Source: Silurus meridionalis (lineage: Eukaryota; Chordata; Actinopteri; Siluriformes; Siluridae). Taken from it: DNA of 64,000 nucleotides. The translations under genes were made by a program, and so were the position numbers. Shown in pieces: positions 1 to 15,100 of the stretch. The first letter of the stretch is position 1. The number at the start of each line of letters is the position of its first letter. Below the pieces are notes generated by a model that was given only the letters and a program-made list of their open reading frames with translations, was not told where the DNA came from and searched no databases. The stretch is from assembly GCF_014805685.1 (NCBI RefSeq), contig NC_060893.1:14981773-15045772 (forward strand), in the 5' to 3' direction.

Positions 1-1131
1 TCTAAATAATGGCTCTGTATGTAATGTTGTCTCTCTGCTTCAAGGGGAAACTCTGGACTGTCAAATGCACCAGAATCACAGAACAGCAAAAAAATAACAA
101 TAAAATGCATACACTAAATATACAGTGCCATTTACAGCATTTAAATCCACAAATGCACAAAGCCTCAGAGCCATAAAATATGCTGGTTTGAACAAGATAC
201 TGGCTTTGTAAAGCAATAATCACACTCCAAAGTCCATTTGTCTAAATGTCTTTTGTTCCTTTTGCTTTTAAAATGACGAGGTTCCTAGAGACAAATGAAT
301 CTGAATGAAAGTTTAATGAAGACAGCAGTGCGTCGGCACTTAAGGCTTTCTTCCTTCTAATGGGGTGGGCATTGTTTCTCCTGTAAGTCTTGTCGTCTCT
401 GTATGGCTCTCGTTAGAAATGCCCATGGAGGTGAGATTTCCAGAAGCCTTGCTTTAGACTGCACAGGCTACAACATTCCCAATCCATGTTCATTCTGAGC
501 ACACAGATGGAGCGCTTTACAGACAATGTGACAGGATCTGCTAGACTTTGGCCCTGAAAAAGTGTGAGATTGAGATGAATGAGCACACAGATGCTCTCAG
601 CCAGACTGCTGGTGTGTGTAACTGATGTCTATATATTTGGTCTATTCAGTCTCATAAATCAAAGTGTTTTTTTCCTTTATGATTTTGGTGTTTGCTGAAA
701 TGATATATTGGAATGTGATGGTTGGGATACTTTGTTGTGAATTTTTTTTTTCTTATGAAAAGCAAGTAAACAAAGTACCAGTGCCTTTTGTGGAAAGCCT
801 TTGACTTCTCTTTAGTCTGTTACAGGGGTATTCAAGAAAACAGTGCAGATCTTGTGAACAATTCTTATTAACAAAGGTGCAGAGAAATGACTAAAGACTG
901 AAGAGTTCCTATAAATGTAAAAAGTATTGTATGAGAAGTCAGGCACTAATGTTTGGTGAGTCAGCATTCCAGTTCAGACCAAAGGTGTTCAATAGTGTTG
1001 GGTTTAGGGTTAATCCTGGCACACTATATCTTCATGATGCGATGATATGGGTGTGATAATCAGATTTTCATGGTCTTCTGGTTGTTTCGTGTTCTTCTGT
1101 GTCTTTGTGTTTTTGGAAATCATATATATAT

Positions 1132-1880
1132 CAGTGGTGGGTGGTCAGGACCAGCAAAGCCTTCTCTGCTGGCCTAAACACTAACAGAAGCACTGACCTA
1201 CATTTACAACATAAATTCTAATATTTGTTCTATGAAATTGTATTAATTTATTCCCAACAGTTTATTCTCTTCATTTCCTAGCGTTTCTCTTGGCTGCACT
1301 GTGTATGTGGATGTCAGATTTCAGCCTCTGCCATGTCAGTCTAATCTGTAAAGGGCCTGCAAAGTCAATACTGCTGGCTCTTTGGCAATAGAGAATAATA
1401 GCAACGGGTCTGTTTCTTTAACCAATCAGATTTCATATTTGCCTCACAGGGCTAGCTAACTAGCCCAGAATAGCGTCAGCATTTTTCCGTCCTCTGATTG
1501 GTTGGTTGTTGGTGCTGCACACATTAATACATCTGAGTTAGACTTTTTTATGCCTACGGAGAAAGAGAAATTTATTTGGTTTTGGACATACTTAAAATAC
1601 ATTTTGAAGAAAAACTAGACATCGTGAGGAGGTCGGCCAACCCCGAAGCTAGCTAGCTTGTCTCAGCCTGGGAAAGTGTTTGTTCACCACTTCCAGACCA
1701 GTGAATACGAGCGGTACCACTGGATTACAACCTCTGAGGAGCGTGCAAATTATGAGTCTGCATCTCTGGTGAGTAGGTTGTATTTTATTTACATGTTTAT
1801 GTTTTTGTCATGATATTAGACAAATATTGATTCTGAACTGCTCCAGATGATGTAGGTGCACAGTAGCGGTGGCAGCGTAG
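1132..1880 (+). mobile_element. Truncated hAT-type DNA transposon, 5' end
   Basis: The segment begins with CAGTGGTGGGTGGTCAGGAC, which resembles hAT terminal repeats of the CAGTGGCGGGC class, followed by AAAGCCTTCTCTGCTGGCCT. At about 1610-1770 it carries a decayed coding stretch including FVHHFQTSEYERYHWIT, like the TTF/ZMYM-type zinc-finger start of fish hAT transposases (as recalled), ending at a GTGAGT donor. The 3' part of the element is absent. The right boundary is approximate. Confidence 0.65.
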
Positions 1881-1979
1881 AGGTTTGGAGTCTTAACTGG
1901 ATTTCTTGCTTTAGTAAAATAGTATTCACCCTCCATATGTGAAATGCCTCTCTCTCTGTAATGCCACGGATGTGTGTGT

Positions 1980-2110
1980 GTCAACCCCCGATAAGTCGCA
2001 GGTCGGATGAATTCACTATAGTACCATAGGGGCTGCGTCCAAAGCTCGCAGATTTTTGGATTTCGAGGGGGGTCTTAGAACATAACCCCTGCGAGTTCGG
2101 GGGACCACTG
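1980..2110 (-). mobile_element. Tigger/pogo-like MITE
   Basis: Read on the - strand it starts CAGTGGTCCCCCGAACTCGC and continues with GGGGTTATGTTCTAAGACCC, close to the start of pogo/Tigger (Tc1-mariner superfamily) elements. The other end, AACCCCCGATAAGTCGCAGG, is a degenerate inverted version. About 130 bp, too short to code. Confidence 0.65.
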
Positions 2111-5100
2111 TGTATCTATCTATATATGCAACTTTGGGTCCGAGCCTTACAGCTTGGTTTTTCTGCAGTGAATTTTCGCGGATTGATACTGAGCTGGTGG
2201 GAAATGTCTGCAGACGAGGCTTGTTTGGGAATTTTTTAGACTGCACACACAGACAAAACAATCTGCCAATCTGAAAAATACAAACAGAACTGTTCTACTT
2301 TCTATATCCGACTCATTTCGGTTTTAGGGCCCCCAGTCCTAATGCCATTGTGCTGGCAGACCTGCATTCCCACATTCTCCCGCTTTGATGTGGAAGTCTG
2401 TGAGTAATTTATATCTGCACATTTGCATTAGAGAAGTCGAGGCATGTTTTGTCTGTGCCATCAGCGGAGATGAACTGGATGGTCTGGATCATTTTCTCCA
2501 AGGCCTGGAAACGATGAAAAAGACGATTGGTTCTGAGAGAGCTGAAGCAGGATCTCCTTTAAAGACAACCTTAAATTATAATGAATCTTGATTCAAATTT
2601 TGTGGTTTATATAATACACAGCTCATGAGTGTCTTTCCCAATTGAAAGACATACTACACTCCTTATCAAAAAATGGGAAAAATCTTTTTTTGTCTTAACA
2701 ACAGCTGAAGCCTTCAGTGCCACCATTTGCTTGTTTACTTTTGCTGCAGTGGGGAAACTTCTGATAGTCATATATGTAAAGGTGAAATTATGATAATGAT
2801 TGAAATAGTTGATTTAATATTAACACAATTGTGCTTGTGTGCTATCCTAGGAACATAACCCATGATAGGAAGGCAGGATGCAGGACAAATAAACGAATGA
2901 GCAGCGTTACAGTTACGTTACTGTTACTACCCCAATATTAATTATTCTCTTATAACAGCGTGTCTCACAGAGTTTTATTCCGCTTACACCACAGTGATTG
3001 GTCAAAAATTGCACTTCAATACAATTTATTAATAAATAACACCTCATGCTTTTCAGCTATTTAAAATGTATCACTATGAAATGTCAATGAAACAAGTAAA
3101 TTCCTGTTTTCACTTGCAATATAGCAGCTATAAACACACTTCCTTACCACCTTCGCCTCTCTCCTTTTCGGATACTCTGTTTATACACATAATAAACATA
3201 CAAGTAAAGAAAACGTTATAATATTAGTCACTTGACATAATAATAACACATTTCTAAATAATAATAATTAGGTTTTGAATATGTCATGTCCCTGTGTCTG
3301 ATTTAAAGGTATAGACATTATAACATACTAAAACAAGCTCATTAATAATAATGTTTTATGTAAATTACAGTATTTCTGTCACAGTTGTACTATTGAACAT
3401 CATCAAGCTATCATCAATTGAAAATGTTGAGTTAGCTCACTTTTCATAAAGATGCATAAATGCATAAAACCAAGTTTGATGCATGATTTTGCAACATTAT
3501 CCTACATAATCTCCTGTTTTTCACACAAAAATGTCAAGCTTTCATACTATAATACTCTGTTATAATTTATTGTTATCTTTCTTAGTTGATTGATTTTTGT
3601 TGTGTGGATCAAAGCAACTTTTTCCCAGAAATCTGTGCATATTTAACCTTCCATTATAATCCCATTTATATTGATTCATTACTGATCAATACAATCGTCT
3701 AAATACACCGTCAGCCTAACCTTTGACCCCTTGGAGCATGCGTATGCTGTAAGAAGCCTGCCTGGTAGTCTTATAGTTAATAAGAGCACCTGCTATGAAG
3801 TCGAGTTGTGTGTTTTGAGCTACTGCGTTGAAGATAACCGTCTAAGCGTCGCTCGTCTGCAACCGGCAGCAATTACTACTCACACTAAAGATGGAATGCA
3901 CATGTGGCAAGGACATGTGCTTTGTATAAACATGGCCTGAGCAGTTATTCTAAGAGCTCAAGCCTAATCCGTCTAGTGCGCTTTCATTTACGGTAATTTG
4001 TGGCGTCATTAAATCTTTTCTCAGTCACAGAGCACAAAAAGAAGTTTTGATATGTCCTTTGTCTCCTTCACACACACACACTGCTGATACAGATCTAGTT
4101 TATCATTATACAAGTCATGTGTGTTTTGTGTATGGATTGCTTTGTTCTCAGCCTGGAGGCTAATTGGTCAAGGGGGTTGGAGATGGAGATGTGTGACTGG
4201 ACACTTTTGTCCTCAGTGAGTAGAACATACTGTCTTTGCAGCTAGATCCATTTGAAAGCCGTTACATCTGCCCTGTCGCTCATAATAGGGGTTTAGACTT
4301 AATAGCGGCCATCTGTAAGTGAAACTCAGGCAAAGACAAAGCCGCCATTATGATCTCGCCTTAATTAACTCAGTGTCATTAAACTAAAGCAAAACTTTAT
4401 AAGTGAATCAAGCTGTGAGTTTGTTACTTATTCACACTTTGGCTTGCCACGTGTGACACAGCAGTTTGTCATGGGAGTTTGCGGGTGAAGTAACCGGGAG
4501 AAGGACACCGGAAATTTTCCAGACAGCCATCGCACGCAATTGGGTAAAGGGAAAGTTTGTGACTTGTGACAATTTGTGATATCCTGACTTTTTTTTTACT
4601 TTTAAACTCATTTAGTTTCATAGCATGATTCAGAAACTACATATTAATCACTAGGTGAGGAATAAAACACAATGCTGTGATAGGAACTGTAACATTGACT
4701 TTCATTGTTACCCCCAAATTGACTGGGAAAATCTCATTGTGATGCTGATGATTTTTTTTTGTTGTTGTTGTTGAAAACAGCATGGTATAAATCTGCTTAC
4801 AGTTACATTTAATGTTGCGGAACATCCATGAAACAGACGAGTACTTATACGTATTATCCTAGCTATAAACTTTACCTTCTCATTACCTCAAGCCTCTTTT
4901 TCAGTTTTTCTCGAAGCTTGTAAGACCTTAAAGGTAAATTATTTTTAATGTAGGAAAAACACCACTATATAAACAACAATTTTATTATTTATGTGCAAAA
5001 ACATGAGCAAATGGTGCTATGTCCAAGCTATACTTTTTAAATAAATAAAAAACAGCACGACTACTGAAACAATAGATCCGACCAATGGGAATTGTGCAGC

Positions 5101-8100
5101 TAACGGTAATTTATAATCCCTAATGATTCTTCATCACTCAGAAGAAACTGTTAAACACTTTTCATGTCAGAGAGTGTTTCAAGAACAAAAAAGTGTGTGT
5201 AGTGAGCAGGACCCAGTGATGGTTTCTGATGGTTGAACAGGCTAATTCTATAACTTTCATCAGTAGTCATTTCAAAATAAAATATTGAAAGTAAAATACA
5301 TCCTTATGAATAACAACTGCATCATTTGCTATTCATTGTGTAATTTCCTCATTTTCTTGTGAAAGTAACTGGTTTACTTTTCACTTCTCATTAACATTCA
5401 TAGGCCAGTTTATTAGAAGAAATACATTGGCACTTAGGTGTTTAACAGGGTATGGGTTTAGCAGGTATATATTCATTCTCCAGCTCCTACACTACTAAGC
5501 GTCAGACCGTAAATAACTCTAATCTAGGTATGACCAGAACAGAACCATGTGGATCACCGACATGTGGATTGTTTTACCAGCACCTGTTGCTTTATACTAT
5601 ACGTATTTCCCTTTAAACACCTGAAGAAACAGTTAAGTGAGGCAAAGCATTGATACGGATGACTGGTAATTGTATTAATTATACTACAATCCACATCTAA
5701 TTTTCACACCCGGTTTTCACAGTGGAAATAATTGTGGTGGCATGCACTACTGAATGGGGTTTAGTCTTTCCTTGTGCAGGTGCTTGGTATATTATTATAT
5801 AATATTGTTTTGTGCACTATCATGATCTATGTCCTTTGCCATGTGTTTTATTTCTCTGTCTCTCAAACGCAAAAACAGTATTTAAGTCTGAGAAAAGCCT
5901 CTCTACTAAGCATTTCTCATCCTGGTGAAACTCCATGGAGCACAGAAGTGTTGCCAAACCTAAACCTCAGCCTCTGTCCATATACAAGTCTTGAATTGCC
6001 ATCATCTCAGAGAGCGAGTCTATAACAGCTGGAAGACCAAATTGGGTCTTTTTTCGAGATTGACATGGAGCCCGAGTTTATTCAGCAATGCATAATTCTT
6101 TTTCTTTTAAGAGTTTTATTTTTTTTTTTTTACAGCAATTTATCGAATTTATTTAATAGGTGTGAAATGCTGAGACACCTAAGAGTCATACTATGGGTTT
6201 ATTGACATGGTAGAGTGTATTGGTAGAGGGAATTGTGAAAAATCGAATTGTTTCCTTAACAAAGGGGAAATTAATTACTACCATTCATGTAACAGAGTCT
6301 GAATCAGTGCTACTTCTTTGTAAAAGAATGGCAGCAATAGTTTTGTAATACGCACTTGGAGTAGGCAGTAAAATTGATGGGTGCAGTGTGCTGAGATTTT
6401 GCAACTAAGGCAGAGCATCCAAAACTCTTCTGTCCTGGCCTGAAACACACATCCGAATGTTCCCCGTGTGAGTGTACCGGAGATCTTGGTTAGTGGTTCA
6501 TGGATGGAGTGACCACAAGGAGACTTTAACATGGGAAAGCAGAGACAAAAAGAACTTTTAGAGTGTTTTTCTGTAGCAAAATGATTTGGGAAGCAATCCT
6601 TCAACACGGGAAGTAGGGGAAAAATAAACTGTCCTTGTTCTCTGAAGCCAAGCTGAGAATTCCTGTAGATAATTCTCATGCATTTGCAGATTTTGTACCA
6701 GCTAGTGGGTCCCAACGCTGTCAGTCTGGCTGTCAGAATACCTACCTCCTCCCGAAATAGTGGTGAGAGAAAAACAATTATCACCTCCCTACGCTTCAAA
6801 TTCAATGGAGGAAAGCATGACGCACATGAGATGCTGAAACTTGCTCATTCTTTCACACTGCCTCATTATCACAGTATACTGCCATGGAATAAAATAAGCT
6901 TCTTCCATGCAAATGCTAAGCCGACTCATTATGAGAATTATTTCAAGCAAAAATAGGATGATGTTGGACCCCATCCTTGTTAAAAAACAAAACAAAACAG
7001 ACTTCAAGGAATTGTAAGAGAGCAAGGACACTCAGTTGTTTGAAAGTCAGTAGGCACCAGGCTGTGCTTGTGGTTCTATACGGAGAAGTCTGGTGTTTAT
7101 TTAAGAGCGGGGAGTCCGCTGCTAATGGGAGGGTGTCTGGCTATGCCGTCCTGTGAGGACACTGACAAGGCAATGAAGACAAATTTGACCCTGAGAACTG
7201 GCTGTATGCACAGGAGCTGGTGGTGAGGATAATAGATGGATGTCACATATCCATTTTTAGTTTTGTTTGGGTGGTGGTCTGAAAGCCACAGGAAGAACTG
7301 CATGTAGCAGTTGCCGTGCAATCAGGGAAGTAGAAACACCTTGGAGCGTTTAGCCATTCGAAGATGTTACTCTTTTCTTCTCATGAAAAATGGCAGTTAA
7401 ATATCTTCAGAGAGAATCTTAATTTTAAACAGTAGCAATCTGTCATCCATTATTTAGTCACCATTGCATTTTTGCCTGAGCAAGAATAAAAAAATGTTTG
7501 ACCTTTTCCTCAACCAGCACTGGTCAGGAAATGCCTACATTACAGTCATCTAAAAATGTCTAAATGTCTCAGGATTTCACAGGCCTGTGTGTCTCCATGA
7601 GGCCTGCTTTTAAAGTGTTTTTGAGAGGGCAGATGGAGAGGTTTTTAGGTGAAGCACCGAGCAGTCCCTCCCTAATTCCTTTTTTTTTTTTTTTTGCTTT
7701 TTCCATCTGGTCTGCATGTCTGAATAGGGTTCCTGTGGGTGGTCCCTGGGGCTGCTGGGCCAAAGGCTTCCTGTTGCCTTCAGGCCTGCTGCTTGCTGTC
7801 ATTCCCTGATGCACTGTGCCTTTGGGGTGAAAAGGGTTGACGGATGCTACATTGTTCTGTGATCAATAGGCCATTTTTTTTTATGTTATGGATCTTATCC
7901 ATAATCTTTAATATCCACAATTTGTTCTTCCCCTGTTTGTTTCAAACCAGTTTGCACTGGTCTGATCCTCTCTAGAGAGTTTCTGTGCTGCCAATGCATC
8001 TTTGAAAGGGGTGTGGTTCAGTGCTGGAATCTGAATGACAGTGTTGTGTTTACACTGAGGAGGAAGGGGAGGGACATGGGGATGGGACTCTGTTCATAGC

Positions 8101-9119
8101 TGTTTGTGTTTTAAAGAAAAGTTTTTAAGGCACCTGTACTTAAACAGCAGCTGAGTCCATGGGGGAGGGACAACGAAAAACTCAGTGATGCAAACAATGC
8201 CTTGTAGAGTTGTGGAATTCTGGGACAGGTGTCTCTTTCCTCAAGAGGAAGACATTCAAACAGGCAGTTAATAGGCCTGACTGGGATGTTTGCATGGCTC
8301 GTTTTCCTTCCTGGAGTAAAAAAAGAGAAACAGAAGCAGCATTCTGTCCCTTGTGCAGACATGCCCTCTAGATCTTGATCAGCATGGCATCTAAATAATG
8401 TTTGTCCTAAAAGTCCTCCTGTAGGGACATGCTATTGAGATTCAAGCAGACTGGCATATTGACAGTAGAATTCAGACTAAGCTGAATTTGTTACAGTTGG
8501 TCATTATACTCTAATTCCCAGTTGAAAGAAATGCTAATAGCTGAAGGATTTGAGATCAGGAATGGGGTTAAGCTCAAAGTAAACATTTCCACTGGCAGTG
8601 AGGTGATCATTCATTGATAATTGTTCTACTCGGCATTTCCAGCATAATTAAAGTATTTGGATGTCTCAATAGAAATTGAACATGTTGTCTGAATTAGAAA
8701 AACCCACATTTAGAGGCTAGTGCTGAACACATGTCTGGTGTGGCACACAGGGGAAAATAACGCTGAGTAAAAAGTGGGGTGGGCTACAACAAAGAAGCTT
8801 TTGTTCCTCCAGAGTCCTCAAGCTCAATATTTCCTACTGATGACTGCAGAGGCGTAAGGGAGATTGGGTGTCTCATGAAGGTGTGAGGGTTAAAGGTCAT
8901 GAAGCAGTGTTTTTCACATCTGTACGCTTCTGTAACCTGAGGGTTGGAAACCATGATACCATGTTTGAGTCAATGTGTCATGGTCGGAGGTGTTTATCTT
9001 TTCCTTTTAGAAAAAAAATTTCAATGTGCATGCAACCCTTAAACAATTCTATCTGCTCTTTGCCAATTTACTCAGATGATCTCTGAGTAGAGATTAATAT
9101 GAGAGAATATTAATAGAGA

Positions 9120-9147
9120 TTGACACCCATAATTTTATGGGTGTCAA
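9120..9147. repeat. Near-perfect 28-bp palindrome
   Basis: TTGACACCCATAA, two bases, then TTATGGGTGTCAA: 13-bp arms that pair fully. Confidence 0.9.
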
Positions 9148-12100
9148 GCAGGTAAAAGTATTAATGAGATGCAAGGAAATCATTTGGGGGAAGAAAGGGT
9201 CTTTGTAATTACAGGCAGTATATTAGACAGAGAATAATTGGCTTGGGTATGACAGACACAGTGCCAGGAAAGTGGGGTTTGGGACATTGCCTTCTACTAG
9301 GTTTCCACTATAGAATGAAGGATAGACATGCCAACAATTCTTGGAAATCAGTATTTCAGCAGTCATTTCTCAATACCGGTATACTCGTTTGATCATTTGG
9401 AGATTTCTTAACTTTTATATATTCAGTTATTCATTAAAATTCTGTTATTGTGAAATCTTTTGTTGCATGAATCAGCAGCTCCTCTCATATACAGTTTAGT
9501 GTCTATGCTGCTTGTTTTCGTCAAAATAGGAGAAAACTGTGGTTTGGGTAATAGAAATCAGGATGTAGATTTGGATTCGGAATGAGTAAGCCAGATGCAA
9601 TAGTGGCCAGAAAACCTCGGATCAAAGATGTGGAAGAAACGGAGAGGAAGCAGACTCAAAAGAGACCTCGTTCTGGGTTCTGGTTTAACTGTTTCTAAAT
9701 CACTACAGCATACAGTTGTAGAGCAGTGAAGTTATACAATATTAACTGTGCTGAAAGTATGATCACACTGTGAATACAGTCCTAGGGGGAGCATAGAACG
9801 GTCTTTCTGATTACAGCAGTTTGTAAAGATGTTTCTTCGGCTTGAAGTGTTTTAGAGAAGAGCAAAATCTACAGCAGAACCTGTTCTGTGTCACTGGAAA
9901 TTGACCGTATGAGCTAAAATAGAGGAAACAATAAAGATGCTGTTTGACTCACAAGTTAAGGTGGGAAAAAAACACGCCAGATTCAATTAATGCTATTTTT
10001 AGTGAGGTTGTTTTCAGACACTCCTCTTTTACACTCTACACATAGAAGAAACACATACATGTCCCTATGCTCAGTTTCTATCTGAGGCTGTGGTATTGGT
10101 TGGTCAGCACTGCCTTAACCCCATCACTCCGAACCCACTGAACAGCGGTGCAATTGTGGCCGTCTTCATTTAACGGGCACGATATGCTCCAGGGGAGACT
10201 AGCTCAGTGTTCTCAACCCAGCGTGCTACATCTCACACAGTGTAGGGTGGCTGGTGGATGTTTTCCTTCACAGCTGATCTGAGGCCAGTTTGTGGTTTCT
10301 CTCCTAATTGTAAAGGTTACGTAGTGGAGAAGGGAAGCTGGGCTTCAATTCAAACAAAAAGGTCCCTCTGTCCTGAGAGAGGAAAAAGCGAGCAAATATT
10401 CCCACCACACTGAAAGTTTAAAAAACCCATACAAACACCAGCACACCAGAGCTTTCAATCAGCACATACGGTGTGTAATAGTGTTACATTTCTCACTAAC
10501 CTGTACAAAAGCTGCTTGTTTCCAAAGACGTGCAAGTTATGATGGTTGTAGTTTGATATTACATATTTACTCAAATCTCGAAAGAGTCGACATTTTTGTT
10601 TATAAATCATGCTTTGTGTTCACGTGATGACTAATTGAATCAGACGTATTGTGTTTATTATGTGTATTAAGTAATGCCATTTCTTGTTTTATGATGACCT
10701 GTAGCTTTGTTTTTATAATACATACAGTTAAACAAAAGATATTGGCAGATGATCACATTTAAAACACATAATAGCCTTCAAAATAAACCAAAGAAATTCC
10801 TGTTTCCATGTTTTTATATTTTCATAAACCTTTTTATAAACATCATCTTTGTTTTTAAAAAGACACATTTGAGGGTATGGGTAAAATAACAACTGCTATT
10901 CAGTGTCTATTACTGTCCCCGACTTATTTTCAATTGAGTTTTATTCCCACTATGCTTTTAACAAAGGACCTTGTGACAAAGCAGCTATACACATATTACA
11001 TTTCTAATTTTAAACTAAACTAAAAGCAATCCAGAGGTGATGTTGGTAATCCTGAGATGACCATCATCACCAAAGTTTTAATTATAGTCCACTGAGGTGC
11101 TGTAGAACGCTGAGCAGAACCTTTCCGGTCATCACTCAAGTCTTTACTATGATTAATTAGTGTGAAGGGCACTTGTGAAGAGAGCAGAACCTGCTGGCTG
11201 ACTTGCTGATGATAAGGGCTGCACTCATTAAGTCGAGCTAGATAAACACTGTTTTATTTTTACCTCCTGCTAAAAGGCCCACCACCTCACCTACGGCCAC
11301 AGTTGTTCATTTTAAAGTTATCACTTGACATTCCTGCTTGGCTGTAAATGAGCCTCTTGTCACTATCTTTGATTGGAGAGTTGAAGAGGGTGTAAGCACT
11401 CAGTTGCCTTCTCTTATTGCTTTGGAGAGCCTGTCTATCAGTGATCACGTTCCAGTTCAAAACAGCATGGTGTTAGCATATGCATTAGTAAACAGCTCGA
11501 AATCAGGTGCTTTCGGATGCCTGTAGATTGGGCTACTTGTCAGAATGATGGTCAGCATCTGAAGGGTGAATTACATTGTGCCTGCTGCTGATGTGGGAGG
11601 AGATCATGGCCGGGTGTCTTATCCATAATCTGAATAATCAGTTTCATAAAGACAGGTCCTGTGTGACAGATCAGGCTGTGAGGCGTTTGGGCTTGGCCTG
11701 ATGAATGAACAATTTTATTTTCACACACAGGCAGGTGGCTTTCCGAAAAAAAACCCAACAACAATCAGATTTAAGTGCTGAGTGGCCTCCTGGGTCTTAC
11801 AGGAGCAAGACCTTGCACTTAACACCCACTGATACATTCAGGAACAAGAGGCACATGTTAGACCAAACATAACACTCCTGCCAGACTAATTACACACCAA
11901 GAATGCACAGTGTACAGCATGTGGTGTGAGTGATTGCTAAGACAGCAAGCCAGGGTACTGTAAAACAAAAAACAAACAAAAAAAGGGACCTTAAATAAGT
12001 ATTACAGGACACAAACATTTTCATTTTCTATGCTAAAAATATTTGTTTTTTTTTTTTTTTGTGAAAATCGAATTCAAAAACAATCGGCAATGTTGAGAGG

Positions 12101-15100
12101 GACCAAAGAGTTAATATCTGCTGGTTTGTTTTTGTCACAAACAGTAAGCAGGGTATGGGAAAAGCAGACAGCAGGGAGGGTGTGGACTCACGGGAGATGC
12201 TCTCTATTACTGGATGTTCCAAAGATATTCATCCTGCCAGCAAGCTCCCAGAGCAAACAGTGAAAAGGTTTTTTTTTAATGATATTCTTTTTTAAGGCAC
12301 TGTGACAAATTTAAGCTGCTTCGAAGATCAGTTTTGGAGACTTTTACTTGTGTAATGCAAGTAAGGGGTAAAATAAAATAAAGGTAAGTAGTTTGAAGGT
12401 AAATAATCAACAATAGGTTAATGTCATACAGCCCAATATGGAAGTTAGTTAATCTTACTTTTTTGATACCATCGATAAGGTTCTAATAACAGCACATCCT
12501 AAACTGAATAATGCCCTTTTATACAACAAAATTGAGAATAAACATTGTTAACATGCACAAACATGCACATTTGATTTCTGTATAGTTACTTTGTTACGCA
12601 ACATCTATCACCTATTTTATCACCTCATAGGATGTGCTTGCATCCTATTTGTTTTTTATATTTTAAAAAATTGCATTTCCAAAGTGATTCTCAGTTGTTG
12701 GGTTTTTTTGTGAATTATCCTATTACATACAATTAATCAACACTTTTTAACCAATCAGATTTAACAATTTAACAGCACTGCATGTAATTCTATGGTCAGT
12801 CTGTTTAGGTGGTGCTTCTACAGTGTAAATGTATTAGGAACATTTGCAGTTAGATTTCACTAGTTTGTCACACATGTCACCCACATGTTATTTTTCTGGT
12901 TTAATACAGAGCCATGAATGTTCTATTCATTTTATGGCAGTAGCATTAACACAGATTCAGTACTTAACTGAATGAATAATAATGTTGCTGTAAGCTTAGT
13001 CTTTTGAGAATATAGTGTTTGTGTATATAGGAAGAATCTGAGGCCAGGACAAGGTTGTGAATAGGCCATAAAGGAAACCATTCCATTGTGAAATAAGTGA
13101 ATAGAAGCAAATACCTCGGCAATGTTCTCTCCGCTTGTAGACACACAGTTAAAGGTCATACCCTGTGCAACTATACAAATTGGTCATGGGTTGATTTTCA
13201 TGCTGGCCCTGGTGGCCACACAGATTCTGATCTTTTGTAAAAGCTCTACTACTAATTGAATCTCTGTGTGTATGGACTTCGCCAATGTGCTTTTAATTGA
13301 GGCAGTGTGTTTCTCATTAACAGTTGTGTAAACTGCAAGAGAAAGGCATTCTATACCCTCACACTTGATATGTGCTATTTTAATGTTTCTATATACAGCT
13401 ATTCTGAAGAAACACAATGTTATTAATAGGACATGACACATTTTCTCAAGCAGTATAAAGCATTATACTGTATATATAGCATTAGACTGATCATTACACA
13501 TTATTAACAATTATACATTTTTTTTTCAACTTCCAACTGTGTAAATAAATGTTTGTTACAGGTTTTATTTTTTAGATATAACTTTCAGCAAGGATATTTA
13601 TTAAATAAGATCAGATATTTGGTTAGTGAGGAATAAAAGCGCTGTCAGATGCTTTTTTTAATCTGTTAATTGTTGCACTTAAATGTCATGGAATGTCAAA
13701 AGGACAAGTTAGTTCCTGTTATAACTCACATCAACAAATACATTGTGAAGTCAATTAGAAAAAAAAATGGGATACAGTGAAGCATAAAAGCCTCTATTCT
13801 TAAACCTTTTGAAGAATTTTGTGCTTTGTTATAAAACCAATTATTAATACAAAGTATGGAACTTTGTTATGGAACAGTTCAAACAGTTCAAAAATCGGTT
13901 TATTTACGACTTTCCAAGATATTCATAACATAGACTTTCACTTTTTCATGCTTTGTGGTTGAGTCATATTTGCACACCTGCCTATTGCATGTTCTGTTAA
14001 TGTTATGAAAGTAAAAAGCAATGCTATTTCTTTGAATAGAACTTGGCAGTAGTGCTATAAACCATGGTATAGTGCTTAGCTATAAATGCCACGTTATGAG
14101 TGTAAATCATGTTGACTTTTGGAGAATGTAAAGACACTGTTTGCCGTAAGCTAACGTTTATCCCCGTCTCGTGGAATTTATGACCCTGGGTTTTTAGACT
14201 GCTGATTTTCCTCATCACTCTAGTGGGTATTTATTTATGTATTCCAAACTGAAAAGGTTTCTTTTGGAAAACTGGGTCCACCCTAATATTTTCTGTGTAG
14301 TATCATTTCTCAGGATCTGCACTCGATGCAATAAGGTTTATACAGAGCTTTATCTATGTGGTGCTGCAGAACGCTTGGGCAAGTGAGTGGAAATGTGCTT
14401 TACTTACATTCAGCCTTTTTCAGGCTTTCTTAGGCATACTTACTAATAAATCATGCCTGGGGTTTTTATAATATTGCGTTGTTTTTGCTGCTTGGTGAGA
14501 GTTCCCAGCCTGTTTCCTTTAGCTTGGCAGTACCATCTATACTAACAGCCAAAGAAAAGGTTTGTCATGGATGTGCAGTGCAATAGAACCGAATTTTCCT
14601 CTCAGTGGGACTGAGCCGATTTTTGTGCAAAGCTTTTAATCCTACCCTGTGTCTGAGCTTAACTCGGGTCGTCCACATGAAAAGCAGACAGGAAGCCGCA
14701 CTTTTTTAGACCACGCTGGAGTAAATACAGAAACGACTCGTAAACATAATGGGCTGAATTCATAGGGTGTGTTCTATAGAAGGAAAGTGTGTGTTTTCAG
14801 TCACACCGGGATGCACAGAGAGCAATTCTGAGAGGGTTAAAAGTACACCACAGCGTGTAGTGCTCTTACAGCAGCAGACGGATCTCAAGGCAGGAGATCG
14901 CTGAGGTTTTGGAACTGTAGGATTATAGGATGATTTATATAAAGGTATTGTTCTACAGTATAGACTTTGCTGTAATGAAAGATGGCCTTGCTATTATGCA
15001 ATCATTGATCTTGGCAGAGGATTGCAGTACACTTCATTCTGGTTTAGCGATGCCCAGGGTGTAGCTGCAAGGACAATCAGAAGCCTAGTCTTTCCAGTTA

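Noticed and set aside
6278..6805. 175-codon ORF on the - strand in the abtb2 intron
   Set aside because: No recognisable domain, a composition like random A/T-rich sequence and no splice or promoter context. Expected by chance in 64 kb.
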